A DNA stretch of 64,000 nt from Undibacterium sp. CCC3.4 (GCF_034347425.1 NZ_CP133779.1:1612001-1676000), one strand, 5' to 3'. Shown: positions 26,538 to 37,725, counted from the stretch's first letter. Made by a program: numbers and translations. Notes: generated from the sequence alone by a model not told the origin.

Positions 26538-27569
26538 ATGTCTTTTTCAAATAAACGAACTATTCTGCCTGGCCTCCTGTTCAGCGCCCTCATTGCTGCA
26601 CTGGCAATGACGATCAGCCATGGCGGACACGCGCCGGTATCGGCACTGACACTGGCTTTGCTGTTCGGCTTACTCGCCGGTAACTTGTTGTCCCCGGCGT
26701 GGTCTGAGCGCCTGGCCGGTGGCATAGGTTTCAGTAAAAAAAATCTGTTGCAGTGGGGAATAGTTTTGTATGGCTTGCGCATCACATTTCAGCAAATCTC
26801 GGCAGTTGGCTGGCAGGGTTTGCTGATCAATCTCTTGGTACTCAGTTCCACCTTCTTGTTGGCTTACTGGTTAGGCACGCGGGTCTTGCGACTCGATGCC
26901 CACACTGCCATGCTGATCGGTGCCGGCAGCGCGATCTGCGGTTCCTCCGCCATCCTCGCCACGGAATCTGTGCTCAAGGCCGATGCTGCCAAGGTCGCCG
27001 TGGCAGTTTCCACCGTGGTCATCTTCGGCACCTGCGCCATGCTGCTCTACCCGCTGCTGTTCGAAATCAATCAGCATTGGCTGTGGTTTGCCGACGCCCA
27101 CAGTTTCGGTATATTTACCGGCTCGACCATGCATGATGTCGGCCAAGTGGTGGCTGCTGGTTTGCAGATGGATGGGGCTGCGGCTGACGCGGCGGTGATC
27201 ACCAAAATGCTGCGCGTGATGCTGCTGGCACCGTTTCTGCTGATCCTCTCACTCTGGACCAGCCGTCGGCACATTCAAGCCACGGCCTCAGCTACCGCCG
27301 GGACCATGACGATTCCTTGGTTTGCCTTGCTATTTATCGGCGTGGCCACGCTCAACTCGCTCACACAACTGCCGCCCGTTTGGAGCGCCACTGCGCTCCA
27401 GCTCGACAATCTCTTATTAGCCATGGCCACGGCCGCCCTCGGCTTGGCCACGCGACTGACGGCGCTGCGCCAAGCCGGTTTGAAACCCTTGTTGTTGGCG
27501 GCTATATTGTTTGCCTATCTGATGCTCGGTGGTGGCTTGATCAATCAGCTCGTCGATCGCCTGCTATGA
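26538..27569 (+). CDS. yeiH: YeiH-family putative sulfate/sulfite exporter
   Basis: 343 residues, about 10 transmembrane helices. Family blocks are ALTLALLFGLLAGNLL, KKNLLQWGIVLYGLRITFQQI, MLIGAGSAICGSSAILA and FTGSTMHDVGQVVAAG. The family is annotated as a putative sulfate exporter; direct transport data are limited. Its end overlaps the convergent padR-like gene by 29 bp. The nearby LysR gene is the likely regulator. Confidence 0.87.
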   Translation: MSFSNKRTILPGLLFSALIAALAMTISHGGHAPVSALTLALLFGLLAGNLLSPAWSERLAGGIGFSKKNLLQWGIVLYGLRITFQQISAVGWQGLLINLLVLSSTFLLAYWLGTRVLRLDAHTAMLIGAGSAICGSSAILATESVLKADAAKVAVAVSTVVIFGTCAMLLYPLLFEINQHWLWFADAHSFGIFTGSTMHDVGQVVAAGLQMDGAAADAAVITKMLRVMLLAPFLLILSLWTSRRHIQATASATAGTMTIPWFALLFIGVATLNSLTQLPPVWSATALQLDNLLLAMATAALGLATRLTALRQAGLKPLLLAAILFAYLMLGGGLINQLVDRLL

Positions 27570-28104
27570 GTGACGGCGGCGCACACAAGACCTGCAAGGC
27601 TTCCTTGGTCCAAGCGATGCGACCTTCTTCAAATGCGATGCCGGCCTTGAGTATGAGGTAATGCAGGCGCGTTTCCCGCGACAGACAAGGCGCGCTGAAA
27701 TCGCGTGCCTCAATGTGGCGGTAGTTGGCCAATTCCTGTTCATGCAATTGCAGACGGCGTTCGAATTCTGCTAGCAAACTCGCACTGCCCAGCGCCGCAT
27801 CGGCACGCAGTCGTACCATTAAATCATCGCGCAGCCGCATCGGTGCACTGCTTTCCAATACCCAGCGCTGCAATTCAGCGCGGCCCGCCGCTAGCACCTC
27901 GAAGCGCCGTTTGCCAGCACGGCCGCCTGCCACTTCCTCCGACTGCACCCAGTTTTGTTCTTCCATGCGTGCCAGTTCACGATAAATTTGCTGGTGTGTT
28001 GCGTGCCAGAAATATCCTATCGATTTATCGAAACGGCGCGCCAAGTCGTAACCAGAACATGGTTTTTCGACCAGCGAAGTGAGCAGAGCGTGGGGTAAAG
28101 ACAT
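27541..28104 (-). CDS. PadR-family transcriptional regulator
   Basis: 187 residues. PadR winged helix at the N terminus (ALLTSLVEKPCSGYDLARRFDKSIGYFW, HATHQQIYRELARMEEQNWV), followed by the C-terminal dimerisation helices. It is divergent from fadH, with two ATGCA/TGCAT dyads between the genes, so it likely represses fadH and itself. The inducer is unknown, possibly an acyl-CoA or aromatic acid. Confidence 0.87.
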   Translation of the reverse strand: MSLPHALLTSLVEKPCSGYDLARRFDKSIGYFWHATHQQIYRELARMEEQNWVQSEEVAGGRAGKRRFEVLAAGRAELQRWVLESSAPMRLRDDLMVRLRADAALGSASLLAEFERRLQLHEQELANYRHIEARDFSAPCLSRETRLHYLILKAGIAFEEGRIAWTKEALQVLCAPPSLIAGDRRAD

Positions 28105-28155
28105 AGGTGCAGACTAATTTAGAAGAATGATTCGGGGAGAATTACCACATTTTAT

Positions 28156-28167
28156 ATGCACCCGTGG

Positions 28168-28173
<6 letters not shown>
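28156..28173. promoter_or_regulatory. Candidate PadR operator 1
   Basis: ATGCA-N8-TGCAT inverted repeat. Its right half provides the TTGCAT -35 element of the fadH promoter. It resembles PadR-family operators (ATGT-N8-ACAT type) in layout. A second dyad starts 44 bp further, about four helical turns away. Confidence 0.5.
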
Positions 28174-30270
<2,097 letters not shown>

Positions 30271-30289
30271 TCACTGAAGAAAGCTGATC

Positions 30290-30715
30290 ATGTCCTCACT
30301 CCACCCGCAAGTTTCTGTGTCACTGCAACGCTGGCACGACATGATCAGTCAGAACGACCTCTCGGCCTTGGCCGAGATCGTCCACCCCGACGCGGTGTTC
30401 CGTTCGCCGATGGCGCACCAGCCCTACACCAGCGCGGCTGCGGTCGTGCTGATCTTAAGCACGGTGTGCCAAGTGTTTGAAGACTTCCATTACGAACGCG
30501 AATTTATCGATCCCGACGGCTGCCAGGTCGCCTTGGAATTTTCTGCCAGAGTCGGTCAAAAGCAAATCAAGGGTATAGACTTGATTCGTTTCGACGTAGC
30601 TGGAAAGATCACCGACTTTGAAGTCATGGTGCGCCCTCTGAGTGGCCTGCAGGCGCTGGGACAAGCAATGAGTACACGCTTGGCCGCCTATCTGCCAGCC
30701 TATACAGCGCGTTAA
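30290..30715 (+). CDS. SnoaL/NTF2-like protein
   Basis: 141 residues of an NTF2-like fold: WHDMISQNDLSALAEIVHPDAVFRSPM, FEDFHYEREFIDPDGCQVALEFSA, GIDLIRFDVAGKITDFEVMVRP. The family includes small hydrolases, isomerases and ligand-binding proteins, so no reaction is assigned. It follows fadH by 19 bp on the same strand and is probably in its operon. Its last 4 bp overlap a convergent NTF2-like gene. Confidence 0.7.
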   Translation: MSSLHPQVSVSLQRWHDMISQNDLSALAEIVHPDAVFRSPMAHQPYTSAAAVVLILSTVCQVFEDFHYEREFIDPDGCQVALEFSARVGQKQIKGIDLIRFDVAGKITDFEVMVRPLSGLQALGQAMSTRLAAYLPAYTAR

Positions 30716-31158
30716 CGATTGGCAAAGCGCTTCAGAAAACGCATCAAGCTACCGAGCAGCGGCAGCTTTTCGTACAATTCTTCGGCGGCATCCCAATAAT
30801 CTCGGTGCATACAGATGCGGCCGTTGGCGGTAAAGCGGACTTGCGTGGCACCGCGTATGCACTGCTGTTCACGCGCGAAGCGCGGCATGTGAAAGTAAAA
30901 CTCCCAACACAAAAACGCCTTGTCTTCTTGCAAAATACTGGAAGTTACCAGAAAGCGCGGGTTCTCCACTTGCACAAACATGTGTTGAAAAATATGTGTG
31001 ATTTTATCCAAACCCACGACTTCATTGAAGGGGTCTTTGAAATACGCATCGGCCGTATAGATGCTCGACAGATCGACGTAAGTGGCCGGGCTTAAGGTTT
31101 CGAAAAAATTGATCAGACGTGCCAGATCATCCTGGTGAGTGAAATCCAGATTGTGCAT
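30712..31158 (-). CDS. SnoaL/NTF2-like protein
   Basis: 148 residues, NTF2-like: LINFFETLSPATYVDLSSIYTADAYFKDPFNEVVG, FLVTSSILQEDKAFLCWEFYF, RGATQVRFTANGRICMHRDYWD. Similar proteins are encoded at the end of the SDR/DUF3833/Cfa cluster in other proteobacteria. It abuts the SDR stop without a gap and is the last gene of the lipid-modification operon. Not a close copy of the neighbouring NTF2-like protein. Confidence 0.75.
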   Translation of the reverse strand: MHNLDFTHQDDLARLINFFETLSPATYVDLSSIYTADAYFKDPFNEVVGLDKITHIFQHMFVQVENPRFLVTSSILQEDKAFLCWEFYFHMPRFAREQQCIRGATQVRFTANGRICMHRDYWDAAEELYEKLPLLGSLMRFLKRFANR

Positions 31159-31926
31159 TTATAAGCCTGTCATTTTGTGAACCAGAGAAAAGTAAAGCCG
31201 ATACGGCAGCAAACGCGCCAGTCGCAGCCAATTGGTAAAGCGTTTTGGAAAATGGATATGGAATTCGCCGCGCTCGATCCCGCGCACCAGCTCAATCGCG
31301 GCGGCATCGGAACTCATCAAAGCCGGCATGGCGAAATCATTTTTTGCCGTCAGTGCAGTTTGCACAAAACCGGGATTAATCAAATACACCGCATGATTTT
31401 TCGGTCGCAAATCAAGATACAGCGACTCGCACAAATTGATCAAGGCCGCCTTGCTCGGTCCATAGGCCAAAGCTTTCGGTAAACCGCTCAAGCCGGCTAT
31501 CGAGGCGACGATGCCGATGCCGCCATAGCCTTGCGCCAGAAAATCGGGCAATAAAACATCCAGACATTGATAGACGCCGCGCACATTGATATCAAACAAG
31601 CGGTTAGCCGCGGCCAAATCGAATTGGTCGGCGCGCATTTCATCATACGAGCCGGCGACGATCAACACCAGATCGATGCCGCCCCAGGCTGCTTGTAATT
31701 CTGCATGAACCGCTTGCAGCGCAACATGGTCGGTCATATCCACGGCTGCCAGGCGCGCTGCTGCATAGCCGTGTGCCGCCTGCTCCAAGCCGGCTTGACT
31801 GCGGGCCGACAGTGCCACCGTGGCACCCTTGGAAAGCAAGAGCTGCGCGGTGGCCGCACCGATGCCGCTGGATGCACCGATCACCCAGATACGCTTGCCA
31901 TGCCAATCGCGGATCGGCGGATTCAT
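31159..31926 (-). CDS. Short-chain dehydrogenase/reductase
   Basis: 255 residues, classical SDR. Cofactor motif GASSGIGAAT, catalytic Ser in SIAGLSG and YGPSK (Tyr-x-x-x-Lys). The C terminus (RLLPYRLYFSLVHKM) is hydrophobic and may touch the membrane. It overlaps the DUF3833 gene start by 4 bp in the lipid-modification operon, so its substrate is probably a modified fatty acyl chain or related carbonyl; this is inferred. Confidence 0.88.
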   Translation of the reverse strand: MNPPIRDWHGKRIWVIGASSGIGAATAQLLLSKGATVALSARSQAGLEQAAHGYAAARLAAVDMTDHVALQAVHAELQAAWGGIDLVLIVAGSYDEMRADQFDLAAANRLFDINVRGVYQCLDVLLPDFLAQGYGGIGIVASIAGLSGLPKALAYGPSKAALINLCESLYLDLRPKNHAVYLINPGFVQTALTAKNDFAMPALMSSDAAAIELVRGIERGEFHIHFPKRFTNWLRLARLLPYRLYFSLVHKMTGL

Positions 31927-32468
31927 GGCTTGGAAAATGATAAAGTCACGCTGCCCAGTTCGACGCCGTATTTACGCATGATGGCGCGATTGAGCATGGT
32001 CTTGTCATCCATGAGCACCATGATATCGTCGAAATCGACATGGTAAGTGGTGCCGTCTACATCGAGTGCCAAGACATAATTCCAATGCAAGGTGTTGCCC
32101 GAAACAATGCCTTCTGCAGTGCCGATGACATCGGCAGCGCTACCGGTATACCGGCCGGGTGCGGTTTCTTTCAGTGTCCAGATGCGTGTCTGTTTGCTGC
32201 CGTCGGCATAGGTGAAATCTTCATGCAGGGTACCCACACCGTCTTTCCACGCGCATTGCATGATCACGGTAAAGCGCTTGACGACATGGCCAGAACGGTC
32301 TTGAAACATCCCCCAGGCTTGCAGGCGACCGTTGAAATACGTGCTTAGCGTCAGCTTCGGCGTTTCTTTTACATAGCGCCCAGGCTCGTAACTGGAGGCG
32401 CAAGAACTGAGCAATACGGCCAGACCTAAAGCCGCAGGAATTTTTTTCAACAGAGAGAGTTTCATCAT
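31923..32468 (-). CDS. DUF3833 lipoprotein
   Basis: 181 residues. A lipoprotein signal peptide ends in LLSSCAS (lipobox Cys). The body is a lipocalin-like beta-rich DUF3833 domain (YFNGRLQAWGMFQDRSGHVVKRF, DFTYADGSKQTRIWTL, GTAEGIVSGNTLHWNY). It is known as part of conserved clusters with Cfa-like and FAD genes; function unknown. Two adjacent ATG codons at its start overlap the previous stop. Confidence 0.85.
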   Translation of the reverse strand: MMKLSLLKKIPAALGLAVLLSSCASSYEPGRYVKETPKLTLSTYFNGRLQAWGMFQDRSGHVVKRFTVIMQCAWKDGVGTLHEDFTYADGSKQTRIWTLKETAPGRYTGSAADVIGTAEGIVSGNTLHWNYVLALDVDGTTYHVDFDDIMVLMDDKTMLNRAIMRKYGVELGSVTLSFSKP

Positions 32469-33058
32469 GGCCTTTGGCTTGTTGTGACAGTCGGTTTAGA
32501 GGTGAGCAATTGCGTCCGCAGGGCTGGTGCGGAAGTGTTTGGCGCTAGCCAGATGGCAAAAAAAGCGTCGGCGAAGGCCGCATCGCGGATTTCGCCCAAC
32601 CATGTGCCGTCGCGGTAAAAACGCGCTGCCGTGCCAGGAACGAAAATGCCGGTCAAATGCGTGCCGCTTTCTACATCGGGAAACAAGGCGCGCATTTGCT
32701 CCAGCCAGCGCTGACGTTGCGTTGCACTGCCACGCCCGAGTCGTTCGATTTGTTCTATGCTGGCCGCAGCGATTTTCTTTCCGTCGAGTGCGCGGGCATA
32801 GTGGAGATCGAGTGCCAGCCCATTTTCGTTGCTAGCGTTGGTGTCGCGCTTGTCGGCCTTGTCGTACAGTGTGGCCTCATAAATGAGTAAGCCAAACCAG
32901 CGAAAACTACCACTGCCACGCAGCGTCGCATACGGCAACTCCGCCTGTATGTGTGGCGGTAGCGTTTGCGCAGCGACGCTGCCGGCACCGAGCCAGAACA
33001 GCAGCGCGATGCCAGCGTAGACAAGAGACCGTTGCATGCCGGCGCGCGCGCTGGTCAT
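32465..33058 (-). CDS. Chalcone isomerase-like periplasmic protein
   Basis: 197 residues with a signal peptide (SLVYAGIALLFWLGAGSVAA) and a chalcone-isomerase-like fold: LRGSGSFRWFGLLIYEATLY, ALDLHYARALDGKKIAAASIEQIERLG, GTHLTGIFVPGTAARFYRDG. Bacterial members are probably fatty-acid-binding rather than true isomerases. It overlaps the Cfa-like gene stop by 4 bp (ATGA). Confidence 0.83.
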   Translation of the reverse strand: MTSARAGMQRSLVYAGIALLFWLGAGSVAAQTLPPHIQAELPYATLRGSGSFRWFGLLIYEATLYDKADKRDTNASNENGLALDLHYARALDGKKIAAASIEQIERLGRGSATQRQRWLEQMRALFPDVESGTHLTGIFVPGTAARFYRDGTWLGEIRDAAFADAFFAIWLAPNTSAPALRTQLLTSKPTVTTSQRP

Positions 33059-34293
33059 TTTTTTTGCAAAGTGAATTGCGCCACATTGATGTCGCCGGTA
33101 CGGAAACCAGCTTCACAATAGGCCAGATAAAATTCCCAGGTGCGGACGAAATTATCATCGAAACCTTGGGCTCGGACCTCGACCCCACGCTGCATGAAAG
33201 TCTGCCGCCACTCGGCCAGCGTGCGGGCGTAGTCGAGGCCGAAAGTAAAGGTATCTTGCACCACAAAGCCATACTGCGCCGCTAAAGCATGAAATTTTTC
33301 TATCGATGGCAGCATCCCGCCCGGGAAAATATATTGCTGTATGAAATCGGTACCGACGCGATAGCGCTCGAATAATTCATCGGCAATCACGATACTTTGT
33401 ATGCACGCACGGCCGCCGCTTTTTAAATTTCTTTGCAGGCATTCGAAATACCCAGGCCAGTATTGTTCGCCGACCGCTTCAAACATTTCTATCGAAGCGA
33501 TGGCATCGTAACTGCCATGGGTATCGCGATAATCCTGGATATGCAAAGCGCTTTGTTCATGCAAACCAGCCGTTTCCAAGCGCGCGCGCGCGAAATGTAA
33601 TTGTTCCTCTGAGAGCGTGAGACCGGTCACATGGGCGGCACCGGCGCGCACTGCCATTTCAGCGAAACCACCCCAGCCGCAACCGATTTCGAGTACCTGT
33701 GCTTGCGGCGGTAATGCCAATTGCTGCAAAATTCGGCGGTACTTCATCAACTGCCCTTCATGCAGATCAGCGACTTGGTCACCGGCGAACAAGGCACTCG
33801 AATACGTCATCGAAGGGTCGAGCCAAAGGCGATAGAAATCATTGCCGATGTCGTAGTGGGCGTGGATATTTTTCTTGCTGCCGCTGCGGGAATTGCGGTT
33901 GAGGAAATGCTTTACACGGTACAGCAGATTACCCCACCAGGTACCGTAAATCAGCGCTTCGAGTTCAGCGCGGTTGCGACTGACGAGTTCGATCAGCCCA
34001 GCTAAATGGTTGCTGCTCCAGTGCCCGGCAATATAGCTTTCGGCGAAACCAATATCGCCCGATTTCAAGGTGGCGCGGCACAACTGCCAGTTTTGTAAAT
34101 TCAGCGAGATGTGGCCGAGTCCTTCTGTGTTGCTGCCAAAATCGGCCCGTTGGCCATCTGGAAAAACCACGTGCAACACACCATGCTTTAACTTGGCGAG
34201 CAGCGTGAGCATGAAGCGTGCTTCGGTCGGGAAGTGCCGGGTATCGAGAGCGGCGGCGCTATGGCGGGCGGGAGTGAGGGTTTGTGTGTTCAT
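33055..34293 (-). CDS. Cyclopropane-fatty-acyl-phospholipid synthase family methyltransferase
   Basis: 412 residues, Cfa family: substrate-binding N-terminal part, HAHYDIGNDFYRLWLDPSMTYSSALF, the SAM motif VLEIGCGWGGFAEMA, TGLTLSEEQ and the C-terminal FPGGMLPSI. It methylates double bonds in membrane phospholipid acyl chains using S-adenosylmethionine. In this cluster type the enzyme may make a methylated unsaturated fatty acid rather than a cyclopropane ring. The ATG at 34293 overlaps the DUF1365 stop (ATGA). Confidence 0.88.
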   Translation of the reverse strand: MNTQTLTPARHSAAALDTRHFPTEARFMLTLLAKLKHGVLHVVFPDGQRADFGSNTEGLGHISLNLQNWQLCRATLKSGDIGFAESYIAGHWSSNHLAGLIELVSRNRAELEALIYGTWWGNLLYRVKHFLNRNSRSGSKKNIHAHYDIGNDFYRLWLDPSMTYSSALFAGDQVADLHEGQLMKYRRILQQLALPPQAQVLEIGCGWGGFAEMAVRAGAAHVTGLTLSEEQLHFARARLETAGLHEQSALHIQDYRDTHGSYDAIASIEMFEAVGEQYWPGYFECLQRNLKSGGRACIQSIVIADELFERYRVGTDFIQQYIFPGGMLPSIEKFHALAAQYGFVVQDTFTFGLDYARTLAEWRQTFMQRGVEVRAQGFDDNFVRTWEFYLAYCEAGFRTGDINVAQFTLQKK

Positions 34294-35069
34294 CGGCTTA
34301 AGTCTTTGGCAGGTGGAACAGGTTTCGAAAAAAATGGTACGCGCTTGAGCCACAGGCGCAGGGCTTGAACATGGATGCGCACCATTACCCCTATGGTCAT
34401 CAGTGGGTAGCGCCACAATACTTTGAGTACGGTACGATCATCGAGCATGCTTTCTTTGCCCGACAAAGCGGTCAGCAACAGCGGACCGGCACCATCATCG
34501 TAATCGATGCGAGCGAGGTGCGAAACGCCATCGCCTGGCGTGCTCAAAAAACGGAAACGGTAATGACCGCTGACATCGCAAAATGGTGATACATGAAAGA
34601 TTTTCTGCGCCTGTAATTCTTCGCCATTGGCTAAAGTTTTTCCATGCTCAAGCAAATACAAATGCTTCTCGCCGAAGGTATTGCGTACTTCGCATACCAC
34701 GGCACGCAAGCTGCCATCAGCACGCTGACAAAACCAGAAGGCAACCGGATTGAATACATAGCCAAGCACACGCGGAAAACATTGCAACCAAATTTCGCCA
34801 TCGACATCGTGGATGCCATGTTGCTGCAACAAGCCGCGTATCCACGGCAGCGCCGCTTGCTGGCCATCGCCATGGTCGCGCTCATGAAACGCCAGTAAGT
34901 TGAAGCGATTGAAGGAAAAAAAACGACTGCCACTGCGTTGATCTGCGCTCAGCGCCACCAAAGGCAGGCGCATGAAAAACACGCGATAGCGAAAGCGATG
35001 CGCGCGCGGGCGCAAGCGAAAATGCATCACTTCACCCAAACACAGCAGTGGACGCGGCGACGTGAACAT
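34290..35069 (-). CDS. DUF1365 family protein
   Basis: 259 residues matching DUF1365: LCLGEVMHFRLRPRAHRFRYRVFFMRLPL, FNRFNLLAFHERDHGDG, RVLGYVFNPVAFWFC, EVRNTFGEKHLYLL, FHVSPFCDVSGHYRF. The family is encoded with FAD oxidoreductase and Cfa genes in many proteobacteria; activity not established. The start is 1 bp after the upstream stop. Confidence 0.87.
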   Translation of the reverse strand: MFTSPRPLLCLGEVMHFRLRPRAHRFRYRVFFMRLPLVALSADQRSGSRFFSFNRFNLLAFHERDHGDGQQAALPWIRGLLQQHGIHDVDGEIWLQCFPRVLGYVFNPVAFWFCQRADGSLRAVVCEVRNTFGEKHLYLLEHGKTLANGEELQAQKIFHVSPFCDVSGHYRFRFLSTPGDGVSHLARIDYDDGAGPLLLTALSGKESMLDDRTVLKVLWRYPLMTIGVMVRIHVQALRLWLKRVPFFSKPVPPAKDLSR

Positions 35070-35070
35070 C

Positions 35071-36357
35071 TCAGGCCGCCCGTTGCGCGTGCGCAGTGGC
35101 CGCAGCGGCAAGGATCAGTTCAGCCGCGCGCAAGCCCGACTTCAAACCATCTTCATGGAAGCCATAACCGGTCCAGGCACCGGCAAACCAAATTTGCCGT
35201 TGCCCTTGAATTTGCTTGAGCCTTTGTTGTGCCGTAATGGCCCCCGCATCAAACACCGGATGGGCGTAGTCGAAGCTGCTGATGACCGTCGCCGCGTCCG
35301 GTTCATCAAGCGGATTCAAGCTCAGTATCAGCGGCGTGGAAAATGGTACCGGTTGCAAAGCATTGATGAGGTAATGCACACACACGCGCGCTTCTGCCCC
35401 GCTTTCGCTTTGGTAATTCCACGCCGACCAGGCCTGCTTGTTGGCTGGCAGGCAGCGCGCATCGGTATGCAATACCGCGCGGTTATGCTGATACTTGAGC
35501 GCGCTCAAAATCTCGCGTTCCAAGGCGCTGGCGTCGCTCAACATAGCCAGGCTTTGGTCGCTGTGGCTGGCCATGATGGCGTGGTCAAATTCTTCCAAGC
35601 CGCGTGCCGAATGCAGCACAACTTTTTTCCGGCTGTTGGTATACACTGCTTTGACCGGGCATTCCAGATAGGTATGCTGTATGTGCGGCAGCATTTTTTC
35701 CACATATTGCTTCGCCCCGCCAGCGACGGTATGCCATTGTGGCCGGTCGCTGATTTGCAGCAGACCATGATTGGCACAGAAATTGGCAAAGGAAGCGATA
35801 GGAAAACTCAACATGGTCGCGGTCGGACAAGACCAAATACACGCCGCCATCGGCAGCAGATACCAACTGCGGAACTCGGCGCTGTAGCCACCGGCATCGA
35901 GAAATTCACCCAAAGAAGTTTGGAATTCTTGCTGCCGCTGTCGCCCTGCCAAGGCACTGACTTGCTTATTGAAGCGCAAAATATCGCGCAGCATGCGCCA
36001 AAAACCGGGCCGCAGCAGATTGCGCTTTTGTGCGAACACCGTTGCCAAGCTGGCACCGGCCCATTCGAGCTGGCTGCTCCCATAGGGTAGTTTGACTGAA
36101 AACGACATCTCGGTTGCCGCGGTGGGAACCTGCAATTCCTCAAACAGGCGCACCAAATGCGGGTAAGTATGGTGATTGAATACCAGAAACCCGGTATCGA
36201 CACCATGGCGTTGGCCATCGAGTGCTACCTCGACCGTATGGGTATGACCGCCAAAGTAGTCATTGGCTTCAAACAGGCTCACCTGGTGTCCGGCTTTCGA
36301 TAATTCGTAAGCGCTGGAGAGGCCGGCAATACCGGAACCGATTACTGCAATTTTCAT
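35071..36357 (-). CDS. FAD-dependent amine-oxidase-like oxidoreductase
   Basis: 428 residues. N-terminal FAD motif MKIAVIGSGIAGLSSAYELSKAG, then EANDYFGGHTHTVEV and a C-terminal FAD-contact block FAGAWTGYGFHEDGLKSGLRAAE. It resembles flavoproteins (desaturase/oxidase-like) at the head of conserved lipid-modification clusters. It is the first gene of a seven-gene minus-strand operon and divergent from a TetR gene. Its substrate is probably a fatty acyl chain. Confidence 0.88.
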   Translation of the reverse strand: MKIAVIGSGIAGLSSAYELSKAGHQVSLFEANDYFGGHTHTVEVALDGQRHGVDTGFLVFNHHTYPHLVRLFEELQVPTAATEMSFSVKLPYGSSQLEWAGASLATVFAQKRNLLRPGFWRMLRDILRFNKQVSALAGRQRQQEFQTSLGEFLDAGGYSAEFRSWYLLPMAACIWSCPTATMLSFPIASFANFCANHGLLQISDRPQWHTVAGGAKQYVEKMLPHIQHTYLECPVKAVYTNSRKKVVLHSARGLEEFDHAIMASHSDQSLAMLSDASALEREILSALKYQHNRAVLHTDARCLPANKQAWSAWNYQSESGAEARVCVHYLINALQPVPFSTPLILSLNPLDEPDAATVISSFDYAHPVFDAGAITAQQRLKQIQGQRQIWFAGAWTGYGFHEDGLKSGLRAAELILAAAATAHAQRAA

Positions 36358-36465
36358 TATGGGAGCTCGCAAGGTGAGTTCTCTGTCGTTCAAGATCATT
36401 TCAGCTGAATAAAGGAAACGGATTTCGTGGCGGTCTGCTAAAATATGACCACTCATTCCATTTTA

Positions 36466-36479
36466 TGACTCATCAGTCA
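36466..36479. promoter_or_regulatory. Candidate TetR operator
   Basis: TGACT-N4-AGTCA dyad in the region between the FAD oxidoreductase and tetR starts. A related word, TATGACCACTCAT, lies 20 bp to the left. Placement between the divergent starts suggests shared control. Confidence 0.4.
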
Positions 36480-36522
36480 CAAAATATACTACAAAGTTCT
36501 ATTTTGTGCAGGAAAAATTACC

Positions 36523-37167
36523 ATGCAGATAAAAATACCATTCAAAAAGCAGCAGTTTGATGCGCGCGAAGAGGCCATCATTGATGCAGTCAATCGACTG
36601 TTATCAGAAAAAGGCTATGATTTGATGACCATGGATGAAGTGGCCGATGCGGTCGGCATCGCCAAAGGCAGTTTGTACAAACATTTTTCTTCGAAAGAAA
36701 AATTGGCCGCTGCGGCACTGACACGTCTGCTCAAAGCGACGCTGAGCGAACTCGACAGCCTGCCGGCGAGTCTGCCGGCGATCGCGCAGATCCGGCATAT
36801 TCTGGCCTGGTCTTTGCGTTTGCGTTTGCAGGGCGGGGTACCGCATTTGCCCTCGACCAGCTTGGCACTGCAACGCAGCCTCATGCTCAATCTCGACTAT
36901 GTTCTGGTGGCGCTGCGCGTGAACAAGCGTTTTTATGCCTTGGTGGCAGCGGCCCGCGCGCAGGGTGCGCTGACTCCGCTGGTGCCGGACGATGTGCTGG
37001 TCTACACGCTGTACTCGCGCGCCTGTGATCCGACCATGGAATTTCTGTTGCGTGACAAACGCTACACCCACGAACAAATTGTCGAAGCCATGGTGCACGC
37101 CACCATAGGCGGTTTTCTCTCAACAGAAGCGCGCGCCAGCGACGCGGCGATTCTGTCGGCCGCTTGA
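36523..37167 (+). CDS. TetR-family transcriptional regulator
   Basis: 214 residues. N-terminal helix-turn-helix: IIDAVNRLLSEKGYDLMTMDEVADAVGIAKGSLYKHF. The C-terminal ligand domain has no recognised signature. It faces away from the lipid-modification operon with about 165 bp between starts and probably represses it and itself. In comparable clusters elsewhere control is by a sigma-E/ChrR pair, which is not found here. Confidence 0.87.
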   Translation: MQIKIPFKKQQFDAREEAIIDAVNRLLSEKGYDLMTMDEVADAVGIAKGSLYKHFSSKEKLAAAALTRLLKATLSELDSLPASLPAIAQIRHILAWSLRLRLQGGVPHLPSTSLALQRSLMLNLDYVLVALRVNKRFYALVAAARAQGALTPLVPDDVLVYTLYSRACDPTMEFLLRDKRYTHEQIVEAMVHATIGGFLSTEARASDAAILSAA

Positions 37168-37725
37168 TTACTCGGCCAAGGCCTTTTCGACATCGGCCAC
37201 GAATTTCTTATCATCCGGCGTCGTCACGCTGGAATAAGCCGCCACCACATGACCCTTGCGGTCGATCAGATACTTGTAAAAATTCCATTTCGGCGTGGTT
37301 CCGGTTGCCTTGATCAATTCTGCATGCAGCGGGTTGACGGCATCGCCGCGTACCGAGGATTTCGCAAACATCGGGAATTTCACGCCATAGGTATTGAAGC
37401 AGAAATCGGCGATTTCCTTGCTGCTGCCTGGTTCTTGTTTGCCGAAATCATTCGAGGGAAAGCCCAGCACGACCAAACCTTTGGCGGCATATTTGGCCGA
37501 CATTTTTTCCAAGCCCTCATATTGGCCGGTGAAACCGCAGTAACTGGCGGTATTGACCACTAAAGCCACTTTGCCTTGATACTGGCACAAATTTTGGGGC
37601 GCATCGTCTTGCAAGCGCTTGAAGGTGTGCTGCAAAATAGCTGGGCAACTGGCTTCGGCCAGTGCGGCACTAGACACGCCGGATAATAGCGCTAAAGCAA
37701 TAATCGAACGAGAGAGAGATGACAT
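37168..37725 (-). CDS. Glutathione peroxidase family protein, exported
   Basis: 185 residues. A signal peptide (SLSRSIIALALLSGVSSAALA) precedes a glutathione/thioredoxin peroxidase domain with the peroxidatic Cys in NTASYCGFTGQYEGL, Gln in GFPSNDFGKQEPG and Trp in KWNFYKYLID. The enzyme reduces hydroperoxides, here probably in the periplasm. AGGAG precedes the ATG at 37725. Its stop codon directly abuts that of the convergent tetR. Closeness to a lipid-modifying operon would fit lipid peroxide removal. Confidence 0.9.
   Translation of the reverse strand: MSSLSRSIIALALLSGVSSAALAEASCPAILQHTFKRLQDDAPQNLCQYQGKVALVVNTASYCGFTGQYEGLEKMSAKYAAKGLVVLGFPSNDFGKQEPGSSKEIADFCFNTYGVKFPMFAKSSVRGDAVNPLHAELIKATGTTPKWNFYKYLIDRKGHVVAAYSSVTTPDDKKFVADVEKALAE

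Noticed and set aside
35062-36090. Long plus-strand open frame (342 codons) opposite the FAD oxidoreductase gene
   Set aside because: It is antisense to a gene with clear FAD motifs, has no family similarity and no ribosome-binding site; it follows from the codon pattern of the real gene.
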